Notes: a model not told the origin generated them from the sequence alone. Positions 51,762 through 61,300 are shown, counted from the stretch's first letter. The stretch is 64,000 nucleotides of DNA from Lachnospiraceae bacterium (GCA_022845895.1 AP025573.1:1336501-1400500); one strand, 5' to 3'. A program made the numbers and translations.

Positions 51762-52355
51762 ATGGATTATACAAAAATGCTTAAAAAATTAGTCGATGAT
51801 AATGCTGGTATTATATCAACAAAAATGGTAACAGAGCTTGGAATTCCTAGAACATATCTTTCGGAACTTATTAAAAAAGGAATGTTGGAACGGTATAAGC
51901 GAGGGATATATATATCAACTCAAAGTAACGATGATAAAATGTATTGTTTTCAGATGAGATTTTCACAAGCGACATTCTCTCATGAGTCAGCACTATTTTT
52001 ACATCAATATATCGAAAAAATGCCTGAGCAACCAATTGTGACAGTGAAAACGGGAACAAACACTAAAAATCTAGTGAATAATGGAGCTAGAGTGCATTCT
52101 ATCCGTCAAGACTTATATACTCTTGGAGAAACGGAAATAAAAACCCGTTATGGTAGAAATGTAAGAACATATAATATTGAACGTAGTATTTGTGATATCA
52201 TTCGTAACAGAAGTAGAGTTGATAGTGAGATTATTGTGAGCACGGTGAAAAAATATAATGATAGTCCTGAAAAAGATTTTTCCAGACTTATTACTTATGC
52301 AGAAGAGTTAAAGGTTGCTAAAATTTTGAATAATTATCTTGAGTTTTTGCAATGA
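51762..52355 (+). CDS. AbiEi-like (type IV antitoxin family) DNA-binding protein
   Basis: 197 residues. The N-terminal winged helix (MLKKLVDDNAGIISTKMVTELGIPRTYLSELIKKGMLERYKRGIYIS) and the body (FSHESALFLHQYIEKMPEQPIVTVKTG, YNIERSICDIIRNRSRVDSEI) match the AbiEi antitoxin family of abortive-infection type IV toxin-antitoxin pairs. The toxin AbiEii, a nucleotidyltransferase, is not next to it; the following gene is a DNA methyltransferase 42 bases downstream. AbiEi acts as autorepressor and, in pairs, as antitoxin. Here it may serve as operon regulator. Confidence 0.88.
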   Translation: MDYTKMLKKLVDDNAGIISTKMVTELGIPRTYLSELIKKGMLERYKRGIYISTQSNDDKMYCFQMRFSQATFSHESALFLHQYIEKMPEQPIVTVKTGTNTKNLVNNGARVHSIRQDLYTLGETEIKTRYGRNVRTYNIERSICDIIRNRSRVDSEIIVSTVKKYNDSPEKDFSRLITYAEELKVAKILNNYLEFLQ

Positions 52356-52397
52356 GATTTAATTCCAAGAAAAATTTGTAAAGGGGCTAACTGAATT

Positions 52398-54308
52398 ATG
52401 CAGTCGGAAATTTATAATATCATTTCTGCTTTGGCAGGAGATGTAAACAATAAAATACCTGAGACATTTGAAAAAAAATATTATAAGAAAATGTCTTATT
52501 CAAATGAAAATAAAGTAACAGAACTTGATAAAAAGATATTATATGAGACTATTAGTTTTGAAGTTGCATTTGTCCATGTGATAATATTTATATTTAATAG
52601 ATGCTTTAACATAGAAAGTGCAAATTATCTAATTCTGTTAGAGCGATTAGATGTAGATCAACTATATTCTTGGTATAGTATGACAGAAAAATTTGTTACT
52701 GATAATTTTGATGAGATTAATGTGCATGAGTTTTCAGATATTTGTGAATTAATTAATCAGCATGATACATTTATTAATAAAGATATCAAAAAAAAGCTAG
52801 GTCAATTTTATACACCAATAAATATTGTACAAAAAATGGTTTTTGAAATGAAAAATAATTTGCGGTGTTTAACTAATACCGATTTTATTATTGATCCTGC
52901 ATGTGGAACAGGTGTTTTTGTGATAGAAATAATCAGAGAATTAAAAAAGATTTTCCAGCAATCTGTAGTAATTGAGTATGTTAAAAAAAATATATTTGGT
53001 TATGATGTTAACCCTTTTGCAGTTATTGCCACAAAAATAAACATAGCATATATTTTGTTAAAAGAGTTACCTGAAGAGAAAGTAAGAATTTTAGATTATA
53101 TTGTGAATGCAGATAATGTTTTCAATAACATACAATGGAAAAATACAATAGTGGAGCCAGACAATAATGTCTATTCAATCATTTTGGGAAATCCTCCATA
53201 TTTTAAACTAAATAGTAAATTAGTCAAAAATATTAGTGGGTATAGTGAAATTTTATATGGTCAGCCAAATATTTATTCTTTTTTTATGTATTGGGGGATG
53301 AAACATTTAAAAAGAGATGGTGTAATGTGTTTTATTGTACCGCAATCAATAAGATCTGGTCTTTACTTTAAAAATCTTAGATCCAAAATAAAAGATTTAA
53401 GAATAAGAGCTTTAATTCATATTGATTCTAGACAAAATGTATTTGATCGAGCCGAGCAAGCGGTACTAATTATTTGTTTAGAAAATAAACCAGTTGCAAA
53501 CAGCAAAACTAAGATTCAGTTTTATGATGGAAATGGAACGATTAATGCAGAGTTTAAAATATCTAGATCCAAATTAATGATGGATGAACAAAATAATCAT
53601 ATATTTATAATTAATAAGAAAATTGAAATGTATAGTATTCTAGATAAAATATTTACAAACTGCTTACCATTGGATAGTGAGGAAACAAAATTAAAGTTTT
53701 GTAATGGACTTTTCGTTTGGAATCAACATAAAGAAGATATTGTGGACGAGGAATTAACAGCAATACCTATTATCTATGGGGGGAATATACAACCATTAAT
53801 GTTTGACTTTTCTGTATGCTCTACAAATGAAGAAAGAAAACAATACGCTTTGATAACGCAAAAAACAAAATCGTATGTATTAAAAGGCAAAAGATTATTA
53901 ATTCAACGAACTACAAATTTTGAAAAAGATATTCGATTAAAATCATGTATAATATCGGATGAGTTTTTGGAAAGGTATGAAAGCTATTTTTTAGAGAATC
54001 ATGTGAATTTTCTATGTAGCAGTGAAGGGAAAGATGAACTCCTAAGTATTGAAAAAATGTATTACTATTTAGGAATGTTCAATTCAAGGTTAGTAAATTA
54101 TATTTTCATGAGTAAAAGTGGTAATACTCAGGTATCAGCCAATGAACTTAATGCACTTCCTTTTCCCCAAAGTGGTGTTCAAACGATTTCTCAATTTGTA
54201 TCTAACTATATGAGTAAATTACAAGAATATCAAAATGAATTAGATGTGCTCGTTTGTAAAGCATATGGATTATCTGAGGATGAAACTAACTTTATTATAA
54301 ATTATTGA
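52398..54308 (+). CDS. N6-adenine DNA methyltransferase (Eco57I/TaqI-like)
   Basis: 636 residues. An N-terminal helical region (~1-130) precedes KKLGQFYTP (near 133), SAM motif DPACGTGVFV (near 166), GYDVNPFAVIATKIN, catalytic NPPYFKL (264-267) and a target-recognition-like C-terminal half (residues ~400-636) ending LNALPFP as in type I/IIG proteins. No nuclease motif is seen, so it is a modification enzyme. It probably marks host DNA while the other operon products act on unmarked DNA. Codon use is very AT-rich. It ends ten bases before the GHKL gene. Confidence 0.92.
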   Translation: MQSEIYNIISALAGDVNNKIPETFEKKYYKKMSYSNENKVTELDKKILYETISFEVAFVHVIIFIFNRCFNIESANYLILLERLDVDQLYSWYSMTEKFVTDNFDEINVHEFSDICELINQHDTFINKDIKKKLGQFYTPINIVQKMVFEMKNNLRCLTNTDFIIDPACGTGVFVIEIIRELKKIFQQSVVIEYVKKNIFGYDVNPFAVIATKINIAYILLKELPEEKVRILDYIVNADNVFNNIQWKNTIVEPDNNVYSIILGNPPYFKLNSKLVKNISGYSEILYGQPNIYSFFMYWGMKHLKRDGVMCFIVPQSIRSGLYFKNLRSKIKDLRIRALIHIDSRQNVFDRAEQAVLIICLENKPVANSKTKIQFYDGNGTINAEFKISRSKLMMDEQNNHIFIINKKIEMYSILDKIFTNCLPLDSEETKLKFCNGLFVWNQHKEDIVDEELTAIPIIYGGNIQPLMFDFSVCSTNEERKQYALITQKTKSYVLKGKRLLIQRTTNFEKDIRLKSCIISDEFLERYESYFLENHVNFLCSSEGKDELLSIEKMYYYLGMFNSRLVNYIFMSKSGNTQVSANELNALPFPQSGVQTISQFVSNYMSKLQEYQNELDVLVCKAYGLSEDETNFIINY

Positions 54309-54318
54309 GGTGAGATGG

Positions 54319-56781
54319 ATGAAAAAATTAAGATTTAGGACAAATTCACGACATATTAGCCAGTTAGGAAGAGAGTTGGTTACTGATTTTGTTACTGCGT
54401 TGGTTGAATTAATTAAAAATTCATATGATGCAGATGCATACGGTGTGAAGATTATTATAGATAAACCTAATACACCTGAAAGTAAAATAATTCTTATAGA
54501 TACTGGTTCTGGCATGACGCAAGAAGATTTTGAAAATAGATGGATGGTAATAGGAACTAATAACAAAGTGACAGAACCATTTACGGCTAAAGGAAGAAAG
54601 AAAGCTGGAAAAAAAGGTATTGGAAGATTTTCAGTAGAAAGAATTGCAGAAAAGGTAAGTGTCTATTCTTTCACGGATACGGAACAGCCATATAAGGTGA
54701 AAATCAACTGGAATAGTTTTGAAGATATAAATATTGCGGCATTAAATCAACGGATTAATATCTTGAGGGATCATGAAGATTCTGCTGCTGCGAAGTACAT
54801 TGGTGGTCAACTGGAATACTTCTTTTTAACAGACAAAGTAGATATGACGGATAAAAATTTAGTTGCAACAATTATAGGCAGAAATACATTTGATTATCCT
54901 GTTTTTTATAATATAAATATACTTGATGAACTTGAAAAAGAGGTTGTTCCAATCTTAGAAAAATATGAAGATATCGAGCAGTTAGTCGAGGATGTCGAAA
55001 GTTCCTTAGAAACATTAGATGTCCATAATGATGCCATGGCGTTTTCAATGATAGATGAACTATATCAAAAATATGAACTACCTGAACCGCATACAGGTAT
55101 GATTTTAGTAATGGAAGGACTTAGAGATGAATGGAAACAAAAAGATGTTGATAAATTACAAAAAGAATTAAGGCTTCTTGTTGCCCCGGACTTAATTGAG
55201 CAAGACCCCTTTAAAATAGAACTTGTTGCTCCGGATTTTAGAATAGAAGATATCGTTTTAGTAAATGAAATTCTTGATTTAAGGTATGCAAAAGTTGATG
55301 CGAAAATTTATGATAATGCGAAAAAATTATACATATCATATAAAGATAAAGAAGGAAAAAAAGATTTGATAGAAGAAGAATATGAACAGCCTCTTTTGTG
55401 TGGTGATGTTAGTGCGGAAATATACTTCTTTCTTAGAGATTCCAGTAACCTTACAAGTGCGGGATATAATTTTAGATTTGCTCAAAAAATGTTAGATACT
55501 TATTGTGGAATTAAAATCTATCGTGATAATTTTCGAGTTAAACCTTTTGGTGATATTGGAAATGATTGGCTATTTTTAGACCAAAAGAAAGTTAAAGATA
55601 CACATGGCTATTTGGTGGGCAATAATCAGGTAATTGGTGTTGTGAGAATTGGTGATGTTACTAATCCACTACTTGTTGATGCAACCAATAGAGAGGGAAT
55701 TATTGAAAATGAAGCATATGAACAACTTATAAGCTTTTTGACTAAATGCACTAATTTGATTAGTGATGTTAGACGAAAGGCGTATTTAGCTGAACAGGAA
55801 AACATAAAAAAGTTAGCAGCGGAAAAAGAGAAAATAGATGCTCAATTTGACAATGTAAAAAAGCAATATCTAGACAATCCATTTATCAAACAGATTGAGG
55901 AAGTTACGCAAACTGTTGATCATAATGCTATGCCTGAAAAATTACAACAATTAGCTAAGGCATTTATTGAAGATTCTGAAAAGAAAAAGGCAGATATACA
56001 AAAACTGCAAAATGATTACAATCAGCATTATAGTGATACAAAAAGAATTTATCAGGAGAAAATCAACTTTCAAGAAAGTGAGCTTAATTTATATAAAAAT
56101 TTAGCTTCTCTCGGAATGCTAACTGGATCATTCGGGCATGAAACAAGCGACATCGTGAGTCGTATCCAAACAAGTTTACATCTAACAAATGTATATTTAG
56201 ATAAAGATGTTAATAGGAATAAGATTAAGGATGTATTAAAAATTGTTAGTAGTGATTTTGGTAGAATATATGCATATAGTAACTTGATTATTAATTTTTT
56301 GAGGAAGCGGAAACGCGAAGCATCAGTTGACATAGAATTTGGAGACGTATTAGATGAAGTAAGCGGATTTTACAGAGCCATTGTAAATTCATTTGATATT
56401 TCCTTGGAATCAAAATGTAGTCAGAAAATTGTTTATACAATGAAACAAATTGATTTAGAGTCAATTATTATTAATATGATTACTAATGCCTTTGAACAAG
56501 TAAAGGGCAAGCAAATCCGTCAGATTAAAATTCACATTGAGCAGAGTTTATCTCATATTATACTAAGCTTTGAAGATTCTGGAAATGGGGTTCCAAAGGG
56601 GAAAGAAAAGGATATATTCAGGCCATTTGAAACTACTAAGGAAGAAGGTATTGGTTTAGGCTTGAATATTGTTAAAGATATTGTGGAAAACTATGGGGGA
56701 GAAATAAAAGTGGAGCGCTCAGAAACTCTGCATGGTGCCAAATTTGTCATATTATTGCCTAAAGGAGATAATGAAGAATGA
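54319..56781 (+). CDS. Double GHKL protein: MORC/Hsp90-like ATPase plus histidine-kinase-like C terminus
   Basis: 820 residues from the ATG at 54319 (GAGGTG upstream). The N-terminal GHKL ATPase has LVELIKNSYDADA, DTGSGM, WMVIGTN and GKKGIGRFSVERI (residues ~20-110) with a following transducer-like region, as in MORC/Hsp90 proteins. After a coiled coil (~490-590) comes a histidine-kinase module: DHp-like LGMLTGSFGHETSDIVSRI (His near 607), N-box NMITNAFEQ near 718 and G-boxes DSGNGVP, FETTKEEGIGLGLNIVKD. There is no membrane helix or named sensor domain. Its stop overlaps the receiver gene by four bases. Confidence 0.9.
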   Translation: MKKLRFRTNSRHISQLGRELVTDFVTALVELIKNSYDADAYGVKIIIDKPNTPESKIILIDTGSGMTQEDFENRWMVIGTNNKVTEPFTAKGRKKAGKKGIGRFSVERIAEKVSVYSFTDTEQPYKVKINWNSFEDINIAALNQRINILRDHEDSAAAKYIGGQLEYFFLTDKVDMTDKNLVATIIGRNTFDYPVFYNINILDELEKEVVPILEKYEDIEQLVEDVESSLETLDVHNDAMAFSMIDELYQKYELPEPHTGMILVMEGLRDEWKQKDVDKLQKELRLLVAPDLIEQDPFKIELVAPDFRIEDIVLVNEILDLRYAKVDAKIYDNAKKLYISYKDKEGKKDLIEEEYEQPLLCGDVSAEIYFFLRDSSNLTSAGYNFRFAQKMLDTYCGIKIYRDNFRVKPFGDIGNDWLFLDQKKVKDTHGYLVGNNQVIGVVRIGDVTNPLLVDATNREGIIENEAYEQLISFLTKCTNLISDVRRKAYLAEQENIKKLAAEKEKIDAQFDNVKKQYLDNPFIKQIEEVTQTVDHNAMPEKLQQLAKAFIEDSEKKKADIQKLQNDYNQHYSDTKRIYQEKINFQESELNLYKNLASLGMLTGSFGHETSDIVSRIQTSLHLTNVYLDKDVNRNKIKDVLKIVSSDFGRIYAYSNLIINFLRKRKREASVDIEFGDVLDEVSGFYRAIVNSFDISLESKCSQKIVYTMKQIDLESIIINMITNAFEQVKGKQIRQIKIHIEQSLSHIILSFEDSGNGVPKGKEKDIFRPFETTKEEGIGLGLNIVKDIVENYGGEIKVERSETLHGAKFVILLPKGDNEE

Positions 56782-57272
56782 GTGAATTAAAAGGTTTATT
56801 TATAGAAGATGAGGTAGCAAATATAGATATTTACACAAAATTATTTGCATTAGAAGGCTTACACCTTGAATGTATCAATGAATTGCCAGCAACATTAGAA
56901 GGTTTTTATGATATTGTCTTGGAAAGAGATGTTGATTTTTTGATTATTGATTATCATTTGGATAAGCAAGTTACTTATAAGGGGATTGATGTTTTGAGAG
57001 AAATAAGAAAACATGATAGTACAATATATGCTGTACTATTAACTAATTATCAACTTGAAGATTTTGCTGACCAATTTGGTGATTATGACTACGAATTAAA
57101 AAAGGATTCAATTGTTGAGCGTTATGTGGATGTAGCCGAAAAAATTAAAAGAGCTTGTGAGTTGCGAAAAGAGAATATGATATATAAAGGAATTGTGCAA
57201 CAAGAGGAGGAAGAATCAGATACTATAAAATTACTAAAAGAAATCAGTTCCAAACTAGATTCTAAAGAATGA
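56778..57272 (+). CDS. Receiver-domain protein (response-regulator type, no output domain)
   Basis: 164 residues; the ATG overlaps the kinase stop (ATGA). The receiver fold has FIEDE (acidic pair), phospho-acceptor Asp in FLIIDYHLDKQ (near 57), a Thr in AVLLTNYQLEDF and conserved Lys in ELKKDS (near 107). The C-terminal ~35 residues form a helix (LLKEISSKLDSKE) with no DNA-binding or enzymatic domain. It is probably phosphorylated by the upstream kinase-like protein and passes the signal on by protein contact, perhaps to the HNH nuclease. Confidence 0.88.
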   Translation: MSELKGLFIEDEVANIDIYTKLFALEGLHLECINELPATLEGFYDIVLERDVDFLIIDYHLDKQVTYKGIDVLREIRKHDSTIYAVLLTNYQLEDFADQFGDYDYELKKDSIVERYVDVAEKIKRACELRKENMIYKGIVQQEEEESDTIKLLKEISSKLDSKE

Positions 57273-57287
57273 TTGAGGTGCTATGTA

Positions 57288-58238
57288 ATGGAATATCAAC
57301 GAAAATTTAGATGGGCTAATTATGAAACACCAAAATGTAAAGTATACCTAAGAAATGACTTTTCTCATGAATGTGCATATTGCAAATTGCAGGAAAAAGA
57401 AGTTGGTTTTATTGATGCAAATTATTTTGAAATAGACCATTTTAGACCTCAGTCAGACGGGAATCAAGTATTTAATCCTCATTTATATAGTAATCTTTAT
57501 TATGCATGTGAAAAATGCAATGGTGAAAAAAGTGATACTTGGAGCGAAATGTTACTTGATCCATGTAAAGAGGATGTCTTTTCTGGGGGTTGCCCTGCAA
57601 TTGTTGATGGATATGATGCAGATTCATTGTATAAGTATACGGCACAAAATGATAAAGGTAGATATTATATTGATACGTTCAAATTAAATTCTAGATATCA
57701 CATAAGAATTAGAAAACGAAGAATAAATAGAGAAAACAACATTCGTCAAATTGATGTATTAATAGACGAGATTTTACATAAGTTAGATAATAAGAAGGAA
57801 CTTATAAATTTAGAACAATTGATTAAACAGCTGGATCAGTTGCGTTTAAGCAAAAAGAAAGAATTATCTAACCTATCAAGCGATGAAAACTTTGAGCTAG
57901 TAGAAAAATATCTTACCCTTAGAGGGATTAAAAATAGCATCGTATTTGAAGAGTACAATATGGACATTAAAATTAAAAGGGAAGAAATTAGTTACTATTG
58001 TGAACTCATTATTGATGAATCGGATAACGATAATGAAGTAAAACTCAAGTTTTTGGATACAGAAAAATTGAAAATATGGTTTACAAAACTAAGATATCAA
58101 TTTGGAATGCTTTATTATTACTCTAAGTTGGACAAATTATATTTTTATCCTATATCAAAGTTGATAAATGAAAGCGATATTAATGGATTTGGAAGTAGAA
58201 AGCAAATCAAGTTAACAAAAGCAAATTTGATAGTTTAA
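57288..58238 (+). CDS. HNH endonuclease
   Basis: 316 residues from the ATG at 57288 (GAGGTG upstream; a TTG 15 bases earlier is possible). The N-terminal HNH domain has the zinc pair CAYC (C29, C32), catalytic EIDHFRPQ (D50-H51), and the second pair ACEKC (C74, C77) with downstream Asn. The rest (residues ~110-316) is helical and unassigned, resembling in layout the PtuB nuclease of Septu defence systems. It is the last gene of the operon and the likely DNA-cutting effector. Confidence 0.9.
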   Translation: MEYQRKFRWANYETPKCKVYLRNDFSHECAYCKLQEKEVGFIDANYFEIDHFRPQSDGNQVFNPHLYSNLYYACEKCNGEKSDTWSEMLLDPCKEDVFSGGCPAIVDGYDADSLYKYTAQNDKGRYYIDTFKLNSRYHIRIRKRRINRENNIRQIDVLIDEILHKLDNKKELINLEQLIKQLDQLRLSKKKELSNLSSDENFELVEKYLTLRGIKNSIVFEEYNMDIKIKREEISYYCELIIDESDNDNEVKLKFLDTEKLKIWFTKLRYQFGMLYYYSKLDKLYFYPISKLINESDINGFGSRKQIKLTKANLIV

Positions 58239-58467
58239 AATTAAAAAAATTAATTCATGTAGGAAACTTCAACTTTGTTTATAAATGGGGTGAATTACAT
58301 TATAAAGGGGTAAAAAATCATCAAAAGGGGTAAGAGGGGTAAAGTTCTAAATCAGCTACTTTATAACAAAACATATGGGTGAACCTTTTGCCATGTAGTA
58401 TAAAAGATAACTTTCACCGCATGTGGAAACAGTAGTAATGATAGCTCGGAAACCTTGGCTTTATGGG

Positions 58468-58475
58468 TATTTGAG
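58468..58475 (+). repeat. Left target-site duplication of IS66
   Basis: TATTTGAG directly precedes the left terminal repeat and is repeated at 61276-61283, the 8-bp duplication usual for IS66. Confidence 0.95.
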
Positions 58476-58567
58476 GTACACGGTAAATCACTAGTACCGT
58501 GCTAGTTTCCTTGCTCCATGAGATAATAACTCCAGAAAACTACAAGTTTTTTAAAGGAGTTATCGCC

Positions 58568-58957
58568 ATGGATAAAATCACACATCAGGTCCGTGCAGAG
58601 CGCTGGACCAGGATCCTGAATGAATGTATGAACAGTGGGATGTCCAAAACCGCATGGTGCCGGGCAAATGGGATCCCTGAGAAGCAGTTCTTTTACTGGC
58701 AGCGCATCCTGCGAAGGGAAGCCTATGATGCATCTCAGAATCCATCATTACCTATAGTTGCAGAGACGGAACAGTTGTCTGCCGCTCAGAGGACGGTCTC
58801 TTTTGCTGAGATCAAGCTTCCTGCCGCGTCACCAGACGCGTCTTCCGTTTTCCGGCCGGATCTGGTGATCCGGAAAGGGAATCTTGTCCTGGAGATCTCG
58901 AATTCAGCCTCGTCAGAATTACTCTCCCGGGTAGGAGGGATCCTTCATGCTGAATAA
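58568..58957 (+). CDS. tnpA: IS66 TnpA
   Basis: 129 residues from the ATG at 58568 (AAAGGAG upstream). TnpA of IS66 is a small helix-turn-helix protein: WTRILNECMNSGMSKTAWCRANGIPEKQFFYWQR. It aids transposition. Its end overlaps tnpB by 11 bases, giving coupled translation. Confidence 0.93.
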   Translation: MDKITHQVRAERWTRILNECMNSGMSKTAWCRANGIPEKQFFYWQRILRREAYDASQNPSLPIVAETEQLSAAQRTVSFAEIKLPAASPDASSVFRPDLVIRKGNLVLEISNSASSELLSRVGGILHAE

Positions 58958-59306
58958 CGCATCTGGCTTTCAGAAGGTTTACATTGCCGCCGGTTATACG
59001 GATCTGCGGCGCGGGATTGACGGGTTGGCATCCATTTTGAAATTCAACTTCCAGTTGGAGCCATACGAAAAGGATACCCTCTTCCTGTTTTGTGGAAGGC
59101 GCAGCGATCGCATCAAAGGGCTCCTATGGGAAGGGGATGGATTCCTTCTCCTTTATAAAAGGCTGGAACTTGGCAGTTTCAGTTGGCCCCGCACAAAGGA
59201 AGAGGCACTGGAGATTACTCCGGAGCAATACCGGGCGCTGATGCAGGGACTGGAGATCGTATCCAGACACCCGATTCAGGAAGTTGAGCCCAGTGATCTT
59301 CTGTGA
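58947..59306 (+). CDS. tnpB: IS66 TnpB (Orf2)
   Basis: 119 residues. Typical IS66 accessory protein: YIAAGYTDLRRGIDGLASIL, LFLFCGRRSDRIKGLLWEGDGFLLLYKRLE and WPRTKEEALEITPEQ. It overlaps tnpA and is required for transposition in the family. Confidence 0.95.
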   Translation: MLNNASGFQKVYIAAGYTDLRRGIDGLASILKFNFQLEPYEKDTLFLFCGRRSDRIKGLLWEGDGFLLLYKRLELGSFSWPRTKEEALEITPEQYRALMQGLEIVSRHPIQEVEPSDLL

Positions 59307-59594
59307 AGCGTTGTGCAAAACAGAGAAAATAAAAAACCTTTCCGTATCCACCGCTGCAGACGTGACGGAAGTTATCCACAGCCGGGTCTCATACCATTCA
59401 TTCAATTAAGAGTACTTTACAGCCACAGGCTGCCGTGTGGATAAGTACTCTGAAAAACCGAAAAAACTCATAGTCTTTTCGGCTTTTCAGAGTGCTTATC
59501 CTTTGGTGAGAATGACGGACTCCCTTTTTGCCCGGTTCGCTTTTTCTTTTGGTTTGCGGTACAATAGTTCCAGTAAAACGAAGGAGCGCCGAAC

Positions 59595-61217
59595 ATGCAG
59601 AAGATCTACTCACCGGAAGAACTGAACAGTTTCAGCAAGGAAACACTCGTAGCAGTGATCCTGTCCATGCAGGATCAGCTCGCCCAGCTGAATACAAACA
59701 TGGAACGTCTGATCGAGCAGATCGCATCTGCGAATAATCAACGCTATGGGCGCTCTTCTGAAAAGCTGGACGTCATCGCCGGACAGTTGGAACTGGAGCT
59801 CATCTTTAACGAAGCGGAAGCCCTGACCGAGACGCTTTATGTTGTTGAGCCTGCAGAAGAGGATGTGATCCAAGTCACGCGCCGGAAGAAGAACGGAAAA
59901 CGCGAGGCGGATCTGAAGGGTCTTCCCGTGGAAGTGATCGCCCATACCCTTCCGGAAGAAAAGCTGCAGGAAATCTTTGGCCGTGCCAGCTGGAAACAGC
60001 TCCCGGATGAAGTCTATAAAAGAGTCCGGGTACAGCCGGCAGTCTACACGGTCGAAGAACACCATGTGGCCGTGTATGCCGGCAGGGACAATCAGACGAT
60101 CGTCAAAGCGGACCGGCCAAAGGAACTGCTCCGTAACAGTATCCTGACACCTTCTCTTGCTGCAAGCATTATGAATGCCAAGTACGTAAACGGCCTCCCC
60201 TTATACCGGATCAGCCAGGAATTCCTGAGAGATGACATCCACATCTCCCGGCAGGTGGTGGCGAACTGGATGATTCAGTGTGCGGACCGGTATCTGGGAC
60301 CACTTTATGATTACTTTCATAACAGGATGTACCGTTTCCATGTGCTTCAGGCAGATGAACCCCCGGTCAAGGTATCGAAGGATGGGCGTCCGGCAAACAG
60401 TAAGAGTTATATGTGGGTTTACCGGACTGGGAAGGGGTATGGGGATACCCCCATCATCCTGTATGAATACCAGAAGACCCGGAAAGCGGACCATCCGCGG
60501 GAATTCCTGAAAGGCTTCAAAGGCATCGTTGTCTGTGACGGTTATTCCGCTTACCGGAAGCTGGACCGGGAAACGGAGTCGATTGTTTTCGCCGGGTGCT
60601 GGACCCATGCGAGAAGATATTTCGCCGATGCTCTGAAGGCACTGCGGAAAAAGGGGAATCCAGCAGCCAAAGCCACGGTCGCCTATGAAGCAGTCAAGCG
60701 GATCAGCGCAATCTACCATCTGGATAACCAGCTGGCTGAACTGAAACCGGATGAGCGCAGAAAACAGCGTCAGATTAACCTCAAACCTCTGGTGGAGGCT
60801 TTCTTTGCGTGGGCAAAAGAGAGCCAGGCTTCAGGCCGCCTTACCAAAGGGAAAACATTGGAAGGGCTCAATTACTGTATCAACCAGGAAAAGGCATTAA
60901 AAGTATTCCTGGATGACGGCGAAGTCCCACTTGATAACAACGCAACGGAAGGGGCGCTGCGCAGCTTCTGTCTGCACAAACATGCATGGAAGCTGATGGA
61001 TAGTATCGATGGCGCAAAATCCAGCGCGATCATCTACAGCATTACGGAAACAGTAAAGGCGAATAACCTGAATCCCTTCCGTTATCTGGAGCACGTCCTG
61101 AATGTGATGAAAGATCATCAGGAGGATACGGATTATGGTTTTATGGAAGAACTGCTTCCCTGGTCTGAGCAGCTGCCGGAAATCTGCCGAAGCAAAACAA
61201 AAACAACGAATGTGTAA
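59595..61217 (+). CDS. tnpC: IS66 transposase TnpC
   Basis: 540 residues. A coiled-coil N terminus (LSMQDQLAQLNTNMERLIEQIA), RYGRSSEKLD, a zinc-finger-like region, then the DDE catalytic part: HVLQADEPPVKV (first Asp), VVCDGYSAYRKL (second Asp) and NNATEGALRSFCLHKHAW (Glu). Intact length, no stop or frameshift, in contrast to the degenerate element at 49.9-51.6 kb. Confidence 0.96.
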   Translation: MQKIYSPEELNSFSKETLVAVILSMQDQLAQLNTNMERLIEQIASANNQRYGRSSEKLDVIAGQLELELIFNEAEALTETLYVVEPAEEDVIQVTRRKKNGKREADLKGLPVEVIAHTLPEEKLQEIFGRASWKQLPDEVYKRVRVQPAVYTVEEHHVAVYAGRDNQTIVKADRPKELLRNSILTPSLAASIMNAKYVNGLPLYRISQEFLRDDIHISRQVVANWMIQCADRYLGPLYDYFHNRMYRFHVLQADEPPVKVSKDGRPANSKSYMWVYRTGKGYGDTPIILYEYQKTRKADHPREFLKGFKGIVVCDGYSAYRKLDRETESIVFAGCWTHARRYFADALKALRKKGNPAAKATVAYEAVKRISAIYHLDNQLAELKPDERRKQRQINLKPLVEAFFAWAKESQASGRLTKGKTLEGLNYCINQEKALKVFLDDGEVPLDNNATEGALRSFCLHKHAWKLMDSIDGAKSSAIIYSITETVKANNLNPFRYLEHVLNVMKDHQEDTDYGFMEELLPWSEQLPEICRSKTKTTNV

Positions 61218-61275
61218 ACCGGCCGCCGGAAACGGCGGTCATAAAATGAGTTGGTACTCATGGTTTACCGTGTAC

Positions 61276-61283
61276 TATTTGAG
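61276..61283 (+). repeat. Right target-site duplication of IS66
   Basis: TATTTGAG, identical to 58468-58475. Confidence 0.95.
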
Positions 61284-61300
61284 GGATTTTCAATGCAATA

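Larger units (their letters stand above)
58476..61275 (+). mobile_element. Complete IS66 family insertion sequence
   Basis: About 2.8 kb, bounded by GTACACGGTAAA...AGTACC (58476 on) and its complement GGTACT...TTTACCGTGTAC (to 61275), with a perfect 8-bp target duplication. It carries tnpA, tnpB and tnpC in the standard order, all intact, so it should be active. It is GC-richer than the surrounding island, showing recent arrival. The 288 bases between tnpB and tnpC hold an imperfect inverted repeat and no gene. Confidence 0.97.
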
